Numbered from the stretch's first letter, positions 25,762-33,865 are shown. The stretch is 64,000 nucleotides of DNA from Lachnospiraceae bacterium (GCA_017940415.1 JAGAYR010000009.1:62001-126000), one strand, 5' to 3'. Numbers and translations are program-made. Notes: generated by a model from the letters alone, not told the origin.

Positions 25762-26328
25762 ATGAAGATAATCAGAAAAACAGAAATAGATACAAATATC
25801 CTCGAAGTCGGAGATCAGATGGAGATTGAACTTTCCGGATTAGGAAAATTCACAGCAACTGTTCACAGAGTAACGGATCAGGGAGCACTGATCATCTTTG
25901 ATGACTGTGTAACCGAAAGACCCATGAATGAAGACGATACAAAAGATGGAGGCTTCTGGGACTCGGACCTGTGTAAGTGGATGAATGAGGAACTGATAGA
26001 AGCATTTCCGCAGGAAATCGTACCTGCCATGCATGTATATGAAAATGGTTCCAGGTTAAGGATCCCGACCTATGGAGAAATGTTCGGCCATGATGATTAT
26101 TACTGCAGATTTGAGCACGATAAAGATACCCGGCTTCCTTTGATGGCAGATAGAAAGAACCGGATATGCATGAGCCCCGAAGATGAATATTGCTGGTACT
26201 GGCTTCAGAACAGATATCGCGGTGTGGGCTCCGCGGCGTACTTTGCCTTTGTCACCTCCAGCGGCAATGCGAACCGCTACAACGCTTCCTACTCTTATGG
26301 CGTCCGCCCGGCTTTCGTAATCGAGTGA
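25762..26328 (+). CDS. Second DGR target: lectin-fold (DUF6273-like) variable protein
   Basis: The 188-residue protein starts after AAGGAGAATAATC. Its C-terminal ~36 residues (RGVGSAAYFAF to YGVRPAF) are encoded by a variable repeat matching the template at 46047-46146. The rest (ending in EYCWYWLQNRYRG) has the look of DUF6273/C-type-lectin-fold proteins used as DGR targets. No signal or membrane segment is seen. It lies in the early module between a zinc-finger gene and an HNH gene, not with the tail genes, so it may be an intracellular or lysogeny-expressed variable binder; that role is inferred. Confidence 0.85.
   Translation: MKIIRKTEIDTNILEVGDQMEIELSGLGKFTATVHRVTDQGALIIFDDCVTERPMNEDDTKDGGFWDSDLCKWMNEELIEAFPQEIVPAMHVYENGSRLRIPTYGEMFGHDDYYCRFEHDKDTRLPLMADRKNRICMSPEDEYCWYWLQNRYRGVGSAAYFAFVTSSGNANRYNASYSYGVRPAFVIE
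26218..26317 (+). repeat. DGR variable repeat VR2
   Basis: Aligned to the template at 46047-46146 without gaps. There are 13 differences, all at template adenines (25 adenines in this part), and none at the 75 other positions. Homology stops abruptly on the 5' side at 26218, so VR2 is 18 bp shorter than VR1. It sits at the 3' end of the variable gene. Confidence 0.95.
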
Positions 26329-26336
26329 TCTTTAAT

Positions 26337-26357
26337 CTCCGCCCCTCGTGGGCGGAG
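26337..26357 (+). promoter_or_regulatory. DGR hairpin after VR2
   Basis: An 8-bp stem CTCCGCCC/GGGCGGAG with loop CTCGT begins after a 19-nt gap from VR2. It has the position and size of the hairpin that promotes DGR retrohoming in phage BPP-1. Its 3' arm runs into the ribosome site of the next gene. Confidence 0.85.
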
Positions 26358-26368
26358 GAAGGAAAGAA

Positions 26369-26707
26369 ATGAAATCAGTTATGCATAACAAAGAAGACGG
26401 TACCTGTTACCTGTGTATGATGCTCCATTCTGATTATCAGAGACGGGTCAACCTTGAAGAGCATCACGTTTTCATGGGCCCGAATAAAAAGAACTCGGAG
26501 AGATACGGCATAAAAGTGTATCTCTGTCACGAACATCATACCGGATCAAAGGAAGCTGTCCATGTCAATTATGAGGTCTGCAGAAGGCTTCAGGCAGAAG
26601 GCCAGAAGACATTTGAAATGGCATACCCGAACAAGAGCTTCATAAAGGTATTCGGGAAGAATTATTTAGAGCACACCTCCGAGCAGGAGAGTATATCACG
26701 GAAATAA
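26369..26707 (+). CDS. HNH-like zinc protein (NinG/Rap-type)
   Basis: The 112-residue protein shows CYLC (~14), LEEHHVFMGPNKKNSERYG and VYLCHEHHTGS, a zinc-bound HNH-like arrangement common in phage early regions. It is probably a structure-specific or nicking nuclease in recombination or packaging. The start ATG follows GGAGGAAGGAAAGAA, which partly overlaps the VR2 hairpin. Confidence 0.7.
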   Translation: MKSVMHNKEDGTCYLCMMLHSDYQRRVNLEEHHVFMGPNKKNSERYGIKVYLCHEHHTGSKEAVHVNYEVCRRLQAEGQKTFEMAYPNKSFIKVFGKNYLEHTSEQESISRK

Positions 26708-26746
26708 ACCAGGGCGGTCGGTGCAACCGCCCGGAAAGGAGCAGAA

Positions 26747-26965
26747 GTGAGTGCGAAAGATATTATATGGTATCACGGTGAGGATTATGAGCATCGTGCC
26801 AATGAATATGGGTATACCATCGAACCGATGGCTAAAGAGTTCACCAAGAGATACAAGAGACTTCATAACGCATATATCTTCGGCTGCATGACTTATACAC
26901 AATATCAGAAAGGGCTCAAGGATCTGGAAAAGGATCTTTGCAGGTATGCGGTAAAAAATGAGTGA
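26747..26965 (+). CDS. Small hypothetical phage protein
   Basis: The 72-residue ORF begins with GTG behind AAAGGAGCAGAA. A small hairpin (GGGCGGT/ACCGCCC, 26712-26731), which includes a half-site of the phage palindrome, lies just upstream. It is basic and aromatic with no known motif. It overlaps the next gene by 8 nt. Confidence 0.55.
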   Translation: MSAKDIIWYHGEDYEHRANEYGYTIEPMAKEFTKRYKRLHNAYIFGCMTYTQYQKGLKDLEKDLCRYAVKNE

Positions 26966-27167
26966 GGAGACAATATATGAAGATGTGATAACGGAGCTGT
27001 TCGACGAGATAGAGAAGGCTCAAAAGGATTCCCAGGATCTTATAAGAAATGGCATTAACGGAGAACCGATGACATATTATGCGATGGGACTTCTGAAGGC
27101 TGTAAGGATCGTCAGACAGGAAGTTCAAAAGTCCACGCAAAAGCCCACACAAATGCAGCAGGCGTAG
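26958..27167 (+). CDS. Small hypothetical phage protein
   Basis: The 69-residue helical ORF overlaps its upstream neighbour by 8 nt. No motif is recognised. Its stop codon abuts the third palindrome copy. Confidence 0.55.
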   Translation: MSEETIYEDVITELFDEIEKAQKDSQDLIRNGINGEPMTYYAMGLLKAVRIVRQEVQKSTQKPTQMQQA

Positions 27168-27182
27168 TTGCACCGGTGCAAC
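27167..27182. repeat. 16-bp perfect palindrome, copy 3
   Basis: GTTGCACCGGTGCAAC, 8 nt before the ribosome site of the activator-like gene. Confidence 0.9.
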
Positions 27183-27200
27183 AAACATAAAGGAGGGAAA

Positions 27201-27650
27201 ATGACAGCAAAGGAATATCTTTTACAGGCTGTGAGGATAAGAAGACAGATATATCACATAAAGCTTCGATGTGAAGAGCTGACAGCAAAGCTCGGATATC
27301 ATCCTCTCAGACTTGATAACACCGGAGCAAGCAGAGCCACTCCGGAAGATAAGGTTACCTATACTCTCGCAGAGCTCGGTGATTATGAAAGAGAGTATGA
27401 AGACCAGATCGGTGAACTTAAGAAAAAGCTTGATGAACTGTCAAAAAAAGTAAATCAACTTGATAATACGGAGTATTCTGAAATACTCACATTGCGATAT
27501 CTTACAGAGAACAGAAATAACCCCTCCCGTCTAATGGGATGGGTCCCGATAGCGTATAAAATGGGGCTTCCGAGTGAAGATGCAGCCAAAGCAAAGCACC
27601 GCAGGGCATTAAGAGAATTTGAAAAAAAGTTCTTAAGCGACACTTTGTGA
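27201..27650 (+). CDS. Phage late transcription activator-like protein (DUF1492/RinA/ArpU type)
   Basis: The 149-residue protein starts after AAAGGAGGGAAA. A helical N-terminal region contains a coiled coil (~75-100). The C-terminal part reads EILTLRYL, then VPIAYKMGLPSEDAAKAKHRRALREFEK, the sigma-70 region 4-like helix-turn-helix typical of RinA/ArpU/DUF1492 regulators. It stands last in the early module and just before the packaging genes, where late activators usually lie. Confidence 0.75.
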   Translation: MTAKEYLLQAVRIRRQIYHIKLRCEELTAKLGYHPLRLDNTGASRATPEDKVTYTLAELGDYEREYEDQIGELKKKLDELSKKVNQLDNTEYSEILTLRYLTENRNNPSRLMGWVPIAYKMGLPSEDAAKAKHRRALREFEKKFLSDTL

Positions 27651-27720
27651 CACTTTTTTTCATGTTATTGTGATAAAGGCGGATGATGTGAAGAACGATT
27701 CCTACCTCATACTCATATGG

Positions 27721-27754
27721 AAAGGGCGCTTGTGCGGATGCAGGCGCCTTTTCT
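27721..27754 (+). terminator. Terminator at the early/late boundary
   Basis: The 9-bp stem AAAGGGCGC/GCGCCTTTT (one G-T) has a 14-nt loop and is followed by TTC. Confidence 0.6.
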
Positions 27755-27785
27755 GTGACCTGAATCATGACCGGAGGAAATGACG

Positions 27786-28130
27786 GTGAGTGCAAGTAAC
27801 CCCAGATGGAATAACGGTAACCGTCGCAGAAAATTCCGGGCCCGCTTTAGAGGTATGGATGCACCTTGCGGGATATGCAAGGGAAAGCTTGGTCCGATTC
27901 ATTATGATGAGCCAAGTGATGCAGATCACCCATTATCATTTGTTATAGATGAGAAGATTCCTGTCAGCAGATTTGCTGAGTTTGGTTATGAAAGCCGGGA
28001 GGAATGCGCAGCTGATTGGAGTAATCTTCAAGCAGCTCATTACATTTGCAATCAAAAAAAGAGTAATCGTCTTCCGAGCGACGGAAGGCGGGCTGAACAG
28101 CTTCCAAACATATCGGACGGAGATTGGTAG
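27786..28130 (+). CDS. Phage HNH endonuclease
   Basis: The 114-residue protein begins with GTG (27786), 7 nt from GGAGG; the ATG at 27780 is too close. It has CGICKG (~29), DADHPLSFVIDEKIPVSR and WSNLQAAHYICNQKKSN, the phage HNH signature. In many HK97-type phages an HNH enzyme next to the terminase is needed for cos cleavage and packaging. Confidence 0.85.
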   Translation: MSASNPRWNNGNRRRKFRARFRGMDAPCGICKGKLGPIHYDEPSDADHPLSFVIDEKIPVSRFAEFGYESREECAADWSNLQAAHYICNQKKSNRLPSDGRRAEQLPNISDGDW

Positions 28131-28212
28131 AGGGGTGGGGAGGGACCCCCTGCGGGTGCCCTTGGCGCCTCCTCGCTGGTCCAGCGCCGATTTACACACA
28201 AGGGTAAAAAAT
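28131..28212 (+). other. G-rich gap after the HNH gene, candidate cos region
   Basis: The stretch holds the inverted sequence GGGTGGGGAGGGACCCCCT and then GC-rich DNA, unlike its surroundings. Its site between HNH and terminase genes is where cohesive-end sites occur. The exact cut cannot be read from sequence. Confidence 0.4.
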
Positions 28213-28674
28213 ATGGAGGTCAGAACAAGAAGGAAGGACTTCCAGAGGGTGGCCGACAGGCTGGTCAAAACCCGGAAGTCACTCGAATATATACGGGACA
28301 GCAGTGTGTCATTTGTAGTTCTTGGTTCCGATTCTGAGAAGAAGAGTATGGGTCGGACGGTATTTGGACAGTGTGAAAAGATACCGGACAAGTACAGATG
28401 GATCATTCCATATGACTTTACGATCACCGTGTTTGAACCCAATGTGGAAAGATTCACCAAAAAACAGATCAGGATCCTGCTCCTCCATGAGCTCATGCAT
28501 ATAGGCATAGAGAAGGACGGAAATGAGGAGCGGTACTTCATCAAGCCTCACGATATTGAAGATTTTGAGGAGATCCTTAAGAGATACGGGATGGACTGGG
28601 CAGATGACGAGACTGGAAAAGTTAAAAAATCTCGAAAAAAATCTCGAAGACCTGATGGCAAAAGCAAACAGTAG
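28213..28674 (+). CDS. Putative phage metallopeptidase
   Basis: The 153-residue protein carries a zinc-protease motif HELMH at residues 92-96 within ILLLHELMHIG, as in the PhageMetallopep family. The start MEVRTRR follows AAGGGTAAAAAAT; an upstream extension overlaps the HNH gene and is rejected. The C-terminus is very basic. Members sit beside terminase small subunits; the substrate is unknown. Confidence 0.75.
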   Translation: MEVRTRRKDFQRVADRLVKTRKSLEYIRDSSVSFVVLGSDSEKKSMGRTVFGQCEKIPDKYRWIIPYDFTITVFEPNVERFTKKQIRILLLHELMHIGIEKDGNEERYFIKPHDIEDFEEILKRYGMDWADDETGKVKKSRKKSRRPDGKSKQ

Positions 28675-28828
28675 GACCTTTGCACAGCTGGCCAGACAGT
28701 ATAGAGAGACGATCAAAGAGATAGAGGATATCGAAGGAACCGAAGCCAAAGATGACGAGATTGAAGAAATCCTTCAGCGAAAACAATCTGATGGGACGGC
28801 AAGAACCGTCCGTCCGCATCGCTCCTGA
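28604..28828 (+). CDS. Probable small terminase subunit
   Basis: The 74-residue ORF starts in the end of the metallopeptidase gene and overlaps the large terminase gene. It is helical (RTFAQLARQYRETIKEIEDIEG) and ends in an acidic then basic stretch. Position directly before terL and the pattern suit a short small-terminase protein; assignment is by context. Confidence 0.6.
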   Translation: MTRLEKLKNLEKNLEDLMAKANSRTFAQLARQYRETIKEIEDIEGTEAKDDEIEEILQRKQSDGTARTVRPHRS

Positions 28829-30188
28829 GTATATGAGATCTGACGGGGGAGACGCGGCAAGAATGTTACATGTCGGAGGGCTTATCCTGGATCCGTGGCA
28901 GTCATTGGTACTTGAGGACTGGATGGCTCTGACCCCCGGTAATCTCTGGGCATCAAAAACCTGCGGAGGATCCGTCCCCAGACAGAACGGAAAAACCGGA
29001 ATCGTACAGGGCAGGGCAGAAGCCGGAATGCTCATGTACAACGAACAGGTCATATATACAGCACACTTACAAAAGACTGCAACCGAAACCTTTGAGGAGA
29101 TGGCAGTCTTTTTTGATTCGAATAAGCTGCGGAAGTACGTAAAGGATATTAAGACTGCTCTCGGAAGAGAACAGATCATATTAAAGGATGGTGCAAGGGT
29201 TAAGTTCCTTGCCCGGACCAGGAACGGCGGAAGAGGTCAGCATGGGGACTTGCTTATATTTGATGAAGCCCAGGAGCTGGATGACTCAGCTCAGGCTTCA
29301 TTCATTCCTGCTATATCCGCAAGCCTTAATCCGCAGACTATATATGTTGGAACTCCTCCAGATCCCGAAGCAGAAGGAACCGTATTCAGGAAGATCCGGG
29401 ATAAGGCTATATCAGGAGAAACAAAATCGACTTCCTGGTTTGAATTTTCAGTTCCGGAGATTGGGGATGTTCATGATAAGACAAGATGGGCGGCTACAAA
29501 CCCTGCGATTGGACGAAGGATCCTTCTGAGCACAGTGGAAGGTGAATGTGAACAGCTGGCTCCGGATATATTTGCAAGAGAACGTCTCGGATGGTGGTCT
29601 CCTGTTGTTGAGCACAACGAGGATTATGCAATTCCTGAGGATACGTGGGATAAATGTGTCTCTGAGGAACTTCATCCTGAGGGGAAGAAAGCCTTTGGAG
29701 TGAAATTTTCCCCGGATGGAGCATATGTATGTCTGTGCGGAGCTGTTTTACCCAAAGATGGTAAGGCAAGAATTTCCTTAATAAAGGTTGAGCCCACAGG
29801 AAATGGTCTTGGATGGCTTGCAGAATGGTTGAACGAGAGAAGTTCGGAAGCATCCTGTGTTGTTATAGACGGAAGAAACGGCGTGGATGTTCTTGTGGAA
29901 AAAATATCCGAAAAATGGAGGGTTAAGGGAAGCGTGATCAGACCCTCTGCAAAGGATGTTATAGCAGCTGTGGGGGTTCTTACGAACTCTCTTAATGAAG
30001 AAACCGTAACATGGTACAAAGGACAGGAAGCATTGAGAGAATCGGCGGTCACTTCGGTAAAGAGACCGATTGGTGGCGGCTGGGGATTCGGTGGAGAGAA
30101 CTCTGCTCCGATCGAAGCCTGTTCTTTGGCCTTATGGGGAGCAAAGACTTCCAAAAGAGATCCCAGTAAAAAGATGCGGATCGGATGA
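28752..30188 (+). CDS. terL: Large terminase subunit
   Basis: The 478-residue packaging motor has a Walker A-like VPRQNGKT (75-82), Walker B LLIFDEAQ (167-174) and a C-terminal nuclease domain (~295-470; Asp-containing VVIDGRNGVDVLVE). It drives DNA into procapsids and cuts it. The start at 28752 overlaps the previous gene; MGRQEPS (28791) is an alternative start. Ends 9 nt before the portal gene. Confidence 0.92.
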   Translation: MTRLKKSFSENNLMGRQEPSVRIAPEYMRSDGGDAARMLHVGGLILDPWQSLVLEDWMALTPGNLWASKTCGGSVPRQNGKTGIVQGRAEAGMLMYNEQVIYTAHLQKTATETFEEMAVFFDSNKLRKYVKDIKTALGREQIILKDGARVKFLARTRNGGRGQHGDLLIFDEAQELDDSAQASFIPAISASLNPQTIYVGTPPDPEAEGTVFRKIRDKAISGETKSTSWFEFSVPEIGDVHDKTRWAATNPAIGRRILLSTVEGECEQLAPDIFARERLGWWSPVVEHNEDYAIPEDTWDKCVSEELHPEGKKAFGVKFSPDGAYVCLCGAVLPKDGKARISLIKVEPTGNGLGWLAEWLNERSSEASCVVIDGRNGVDVLVEKISEKWRVKGSVIRPSAKDVIAAVGVLTNSLNEETVTWYKGQEALRESAVTSVKRPIGGGWGFGGENSAPIEACSLALWGAKTSKRDPSKKMRIG

Positions 30189-30197
30189 GGAAAAGAA

Positions 30198-31607
30198 ATG
30201 TTATCTATCTCTATTGACAATATCAAGGGCTTTCCGAATGAGGAGATGGCTAGACTACAGTCTCTTATCTCCACATATAACGCCCATGCGTCCAAAAATG
30301 ATATCAAGAACAGATATTATGAAGGGAAAGTCAGCCTTAATGAGGTTAATCTCGGGATTGCCCTTCCTGATGGGCTGAGCAAACTTGAAATCGGATGTTC
30401 ATGGGGTGCCAAGACTGTAGATGTTCTTGCCGCACGCTCAATGTTTGATGGCTTTGTTGGCATGAACGGTGAAACTGTCGATGAACTTGATGTTATCACG
30501 GAATCGAATCGTCTTATTGATGAATATGCGAAAGCCTGCCGCGATGAACTGAAGTATGGATGTGTATTTGCTACGCTCTCTGATTCTGAAAACGGCGCAA
30601 AGATAAGGTTTCATTCCCCACAGACTGCAGCGGCCGTATGGGATGGCGAAAAAGGACGTATCGCATACGGATTTGCCGTTATCGATACTGCACCGGACAA
30701 TAACACGGAACTATGGTCACCGACTCTGATCAACTACTACACGGATGATTATATATGGGTTCTCCGGAAGTACTTGGGAAGCTTCTGGGAAGCAGAACCG
30801 CATCTTCATAAGATGGGCAGGCCTCTTATGGAGGCTCTGATCTGGAACGCAACCAGCGATAAGCCTTTCGGAAGGTCAAGGATAAAAGAGCCTATAAGAA
30901 GGCTTATCCAGGATTATGTCAGAACTATGGCAAATGCGACGATCGGACTTGAGTTCTCAACTTCTCCACAAAAATATCTTCTCGGAGTTACCGATGAACA
31001 GTTCGATGCGGTTATCAGTAATCGGTTCAGACAGTATGTAGGATCTATTCTTACCGCAACAACGAATCCGGAGACCGGAGAAAAGCCTTCTTTCGGACAG
31101 CTGCAGCAGGGAAGCATCACACCGCATATTGAGAAGCTTCGTGCTCTTGCAACACAGTTCAGTGCAGCTACCGGTTTGACCGTAACGGATACCGGTGTGG
31201 TCAATGATGCAAATCCGACCTCCAGTGATGCGATACTTGCGCAAAGCCAGACACTTGTGGCTACAGCGCAGCAGCTTAATGCATGCAACGGTTCGGCACT
31301 GAAGATCATCGCACTCATGGCATTGGCCATAACCCATAAAGTATCACTCAACGAGCTTTCTGATGAGCAGAAGAACATAATGGCCAGGTTTAAGAATCCG
31401 GCAATGCCTTCTGTAGCAGCAACAGCTGATGCAGCCATTAAGATTGCTTCTGCAAGAAACGGTTTTTCTTCCACAGATGTCTTTCTGGAGATGATCGGAT
31501 TTTCACAGGCCGATATCAGAAGAATCAAGTCTCAGGAGGCTAAAGCAAGAGGATTGGAAATACTTGGAGAATTTGAGACAGAAGATGATTCTTCTGCAGA
31601 AGAATAG
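30198..31607 (+). CDS. Phage portal protein (SPP1 gp6-like)
   Basis: The 469-residue protein starts after GAGGAAAAGAA. Features include an N-terminal clip/stem region, a central PFGRSRIKEPIRRLIQDYVRTM, and an acidic C-terminus. It forms the dodecameric vertex through which DNA passes, and binds the terminase made just upstream. Confidence 0.88.
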   Translation: MLSISIDNIKGFPNEEMARLQSLISTYNAHASKNDIKNRYYEGKVSLNEVNLGIALPDGLSKLEIGCSWGAKTVDVLAARSMFDGFVGMNGETVDELDVITESNRLIDEYAKACRDELKYGCVFATLSDSENGAKIRFHSPQTAAAVWDGEKGRIAYGFAVIDTAPDNNTELWSPTLINYYTDDYIWVLRKYLGSFWEAEPHLHKMGRPLMEALIWNATSDKPFGRSRIKEPIRRLIQDYVRTMANATIGLEFSTSPQKYLLGVTDEQFDAVISNRFRQYVGSILTATTNPETGEKPSFGQLQQGSITPHIEKLRALATQFSAATGLTVTDTGVVNDANPTSSDAILAQSQTLVATAQQLNACNGSALKIIALMALAITHKVSLNELSDEQKNIMARFKNPAMPSVAATADAAIKIASARNGFSSTDVFLEMIGFSQADIRRIKSQEAKARGLEILGEFETEDDSSAEE

Positions 31608-31639
31608 GGCACTCAGCAGATAGGCTTTAATGCTTCATA

Positions 31640-32935
31640 ATGAGAATATCACATCAGACATGGCTCAATTATATAGAGAAGCTTGATGCAATCGATTCAA
31701 AAGCTGCAGATATGATGCAGGAGTGGGTCGAGGCAAATGGACTTGAGGACAGACAGGCTCTTGTGGAATATGCTTATGCGCTTACCACAAAGTACGGTGA
31801 AGCAGCTGCTGCACTTGCATGTGAAATGTATGATGCGACAGCACTTGCATCCGGAGTTACTTTGCCTGCCGCCGTGCCCGCGGAAACTCCTACTATTGAA
31901 GAGGTCGGCAGAGCCGTAAACGGAAGTCTGAGGCATTCTCAGGTTCAGGTCCCTTCTACGGTTTACAGACTGACAAAACAGTCCGCAGCGGATACCACTC
32001 TTCAAAATGCCGCTCGCGATGGAGCACAGTTTGCATGGATACCATATGGAGACACCTGTCCGTTTTGCATTACCCTTGCATCAAGGGGCTGGCAGTATAT
32101 GAGCAAGAAAGCTCTTAAGGGCGGACATGCTGAACATATTCATGCAAATTGCGATTGCCAGTACGGCGTCCGTTTTTCCGAGAAAGACAGCGTTGCTGGT
32201 TACGATCCCAAGGTCTACGAGGATATGTATTACGGAGCTGAAGGCTCAACTCCTCAGGAACGCATCAATTCCATGCGCCGGGTCCAGTATCAACAGAACC
32301 GTGACCACATCAACGAGATGAAACGCGCCGCATATGCGAGAAGAAGGGGTATCGAGGTTGCAGAGGGAGAGAGATTATCTTTATCGAATCGCAATATTGT
32401 TAATATGAATGTTTTAGATGCACCAGGATATGTGGAAAAATTTCAAAATATAACTGGAAACGAAGAAGTCGATAATAAAATCTATGAATATGCCAAGAAG
32501 ATACTCGAACATAGAAATGGGACGGATTATGAAGATCTATATCTGATTGATGGTATAACCGGCTCTCCGATATATCAGTTAAGTACATCTGATGTTCCCC
32601 ATGGAGTAAGGTATAATGAAGAAATCGAAACAGCTATACTGCAAGCTCATAATGACAAAAAAGAAATAATAGCTATTCATAATCATCCAAATGGCCTTCC
32701 GCCTACAATGGATGACGGAGTGTCAGCATATGATCATGGGTATTCGAAAGGTGTTGTTATAGGGCATAATCTGGAAGTATTCACATATACTCCTACAGAT
32801 GCCAGTTATACTAAAGAAGAATGTCAGGAAACACATGATGCTATTAATGGAGTATTGCAGTTTCTTGTTGAACCTGATGACGATATTTGGTATTCTACAC
32901 TTAGAAACTATGGAATGGAGGTGATCCGAAAATGA
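31640..32935 (+). CDS. MuF-type minor head protein with C-terminal JAB/RadC-like domain
   Basis: Residues ~1-235 form a MuF-like minor capsid domain with CPFCITLASRGW and HANCDCQYGV. After ~250 a distinct module (~170 residues) has IIAIHNHPNGLPPTMDDG; His347 and His349 with Asp residues match the JAB/RadC metal motif. The second half is more AT-rich than the first. Some phage MuF proteins carry swappable C-terminal effector or protease domains injected with DNA. A 51-residue ORF overlaps its stop (ATGA), like an immunity or chaperone partner. Confidence 0.75.
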   Translation: MRISHQTWLNYIEKLDAIDSKAADMMQEWVEANGLEDRQALVEYAYALTTKYGEAAAALACEMYDATALASGVTLPAAVPAETPTIEEVGRAVNGSLRHSQVQVPSTVYRLTKQSAADTTLQNAARDGAQFAWIPYGDTCPFCITLASRGWQYMSKKALKGGHAEHIHANCDCQYGVRFSEKDSVAGYDPKVYEDMYYGAEGSTPQERINSMRRVQYQQNRDHINEMKRAAYARRRGIEVAEGERLSLSNRNIVNMNVLDAPGYVEKFQNITGNEEVDNKIYEYAKKILEHRNGTDYEDLYLIDGITGSPIYQLSTSDVPHGVRYNEEIETAILQAHNDKKEIIAIHNHPNGLPPTMDDGVSAYDHGYSKGVVIGHNLEVFTYTPTDASYTKEECQETHDAINGVLQFLVEPDDDIWYSTLRNYGMEVIRK

Positions 32936-33087
32936 ATAAAGTATGTGAATATGACGGATACGTTATTCCTAAATCAATAAAAAAGGAAACCCCCGAAACC
33001 AAGGCCAAATTAGAAGAGGCGTTGAAAAAGTTAGATTTTGTCGTAAAAAAACATCACAAGGCTGATAATATGATAGAAAGAAATTAG
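32932..33087 (+). CDS. Small protein coupled to the MuF gene (51 aa)
   Basis: The ATG overlaps the MuF stop and is preceded by GGAGGTGATCCGAAA. The peptide is Lys-rich and helical (TPETKAKLEEALKKLDFVVKK). It has no known family. The coupling suggests a partner of the MuF C-terminal module. Confidence 0.55.
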   Translation: MNKVCEYDGYVIPKSIKKETPETKAKLEEALKKLDFVVKKHHKADNMIERN

Positions 33088-33102
33088 CGAGGTGTATGCA
33101 CT

Positions 33103-33227
33103 ATGGATGATAAAAAACTTGTGAAGACATCCTTAAGGATGCGGATAATATGAGGAGAAGGCTTCAGGAACAGCTTGATTTTATAGAGTCCCAGAAACTT
33201 TCAAAATCTGAAAATAGTGACAGATAA
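33103..33227 (+). pseudogene. Possible frameshifted small gene
   Basis: ATG 33103 behind GAGG reads MDDKKLVKTSLRMRII and stops. The -1 frame from a run of six A's (33112-33117) continues as CEDILKDADNMRRRLQEQLDF to a TAA at 33225. One missing A, or a -1 slip, would give a ~41-residue helical protein. Confidence 0.4.
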
Positions 33228-33257
33228 AGCACTTACCGATTGTGGCAAGTGCTTTTT
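33228..33257 (+). terminator. Terminator after the MuF unit
   Basis: The 7-bp stem AGCACTT/AAGTGCT is followed by T's. Confidence 0.65.
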
Positions 33258-33271
33258 CATTGGAGAAATAT

Positions 33272-33625
33272 ATGAAAACAAAATATAACATAGGTGATGA
33301 AGTATACTTTAAAGGTATTATAAACGACATACATATAACCCCTTCTGGAAGTGTTATTTATAAGATGAAGGGGCATGACAACGTAGTGTTTTCCGAAGAA
33401 GAGCTTATAAAAACCGACACACCAATAGTCAAAAGGGCATATGTTGGGCTGATTCCGGATACTTCGGAAGTGGATGAAGCAATGGAGAAAGCTGAAAGGA
33501 TTACTGATCTTATAAATGAGGCTATGAAGCTCGCAGACTCCATAGCCAATACAAAATTAAACATTAGAATCAGTAGTGAATTTGATGGCAACGCCACAGA
33601 ACTTGCATGTATCACCACTGAATGA
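33272..33625 (+). CDS. Hypothetical phage protein
   Basis: The 117-residue protein begins MKTKYNIGDEVYF behind GGAGAAATAT. The first half resembles a small SH3-like barrel (GDEVYFKGIINDIHIT); the second is helical. AT-rich. Its last 69 nt overlap a gene on the other strand. Confidence 0.55.
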   Translation: MKTKYNIGDEVYFKGIINDIHITPSGSVIYKMKGHDNVVFSEEELIKTDTPIVKRAYVGLIPDTSEVDEAMEKAERITDLINEAMKLADSIANTKLNIRISSEFDGNATELACITTE

Positions 33626-33751
33626 AACGTGGATTTCCTTCCCACATTCAGGGCAGGTAATATCTAATCCGTTTTTTTCGATGCTTTCAATGGCCATCTG
33701 TTTAATCTTTTCTTCAAGATTAACATTAAAAACTACTTTAGCTTTTGCCAT
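33557..33751 (-). CDS. Small zinc-ribbon protein on the opposite strand
   Basis: The 64-residue protein starts behind an excellent site AAGGAGGTTATATC on the minus strand. It has CPECG and CKFCG knuckles (~37-57) after a helix (NLEEKIKQMAIESIEK). It is transcribed against the late operon and overlaps its convergent neighbour tail to tail. It may be expressed in the lysogen. Confidence 0.7.
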   Translation of the reverse strand: MAKAKVVFNVNLEEKIKQMAIESIEKNGLDITCPECGKEIHVSFSGDTCKFCGVAIKFTTDSNV

Positions 33752-33821
33752 GATATAACCTCCTTTCACAGATTTCAGCCGGCCAGCTGATAAGGAGATT
33801 ATATCATGTGAAAAATGAAAA

Positions 33822-33837
33822 GTTGCACCGGTGCAAC
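33822..33837. repeat. 16-bp perfect palindrome, copy 4 (20 bp here)
   Basis: GTTGCACCGGTGCAAC, extended to a 20-bp perfect palindrome (33820-33839) by AA and TT. It lies between the minus-strand gene promoter area and the terminator at 33866. Confidence 0.9.
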
Positions 33838-33865
33838 TTCCCTACAACATAACATATGATGATCC

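Noticed and set aside
27949-28212. Longer N-terminus for the metallopeptidase
   Set aside because: It overlaps the HNH gene, has poor codon character and no ribosome site; the start at 28213 fits better.
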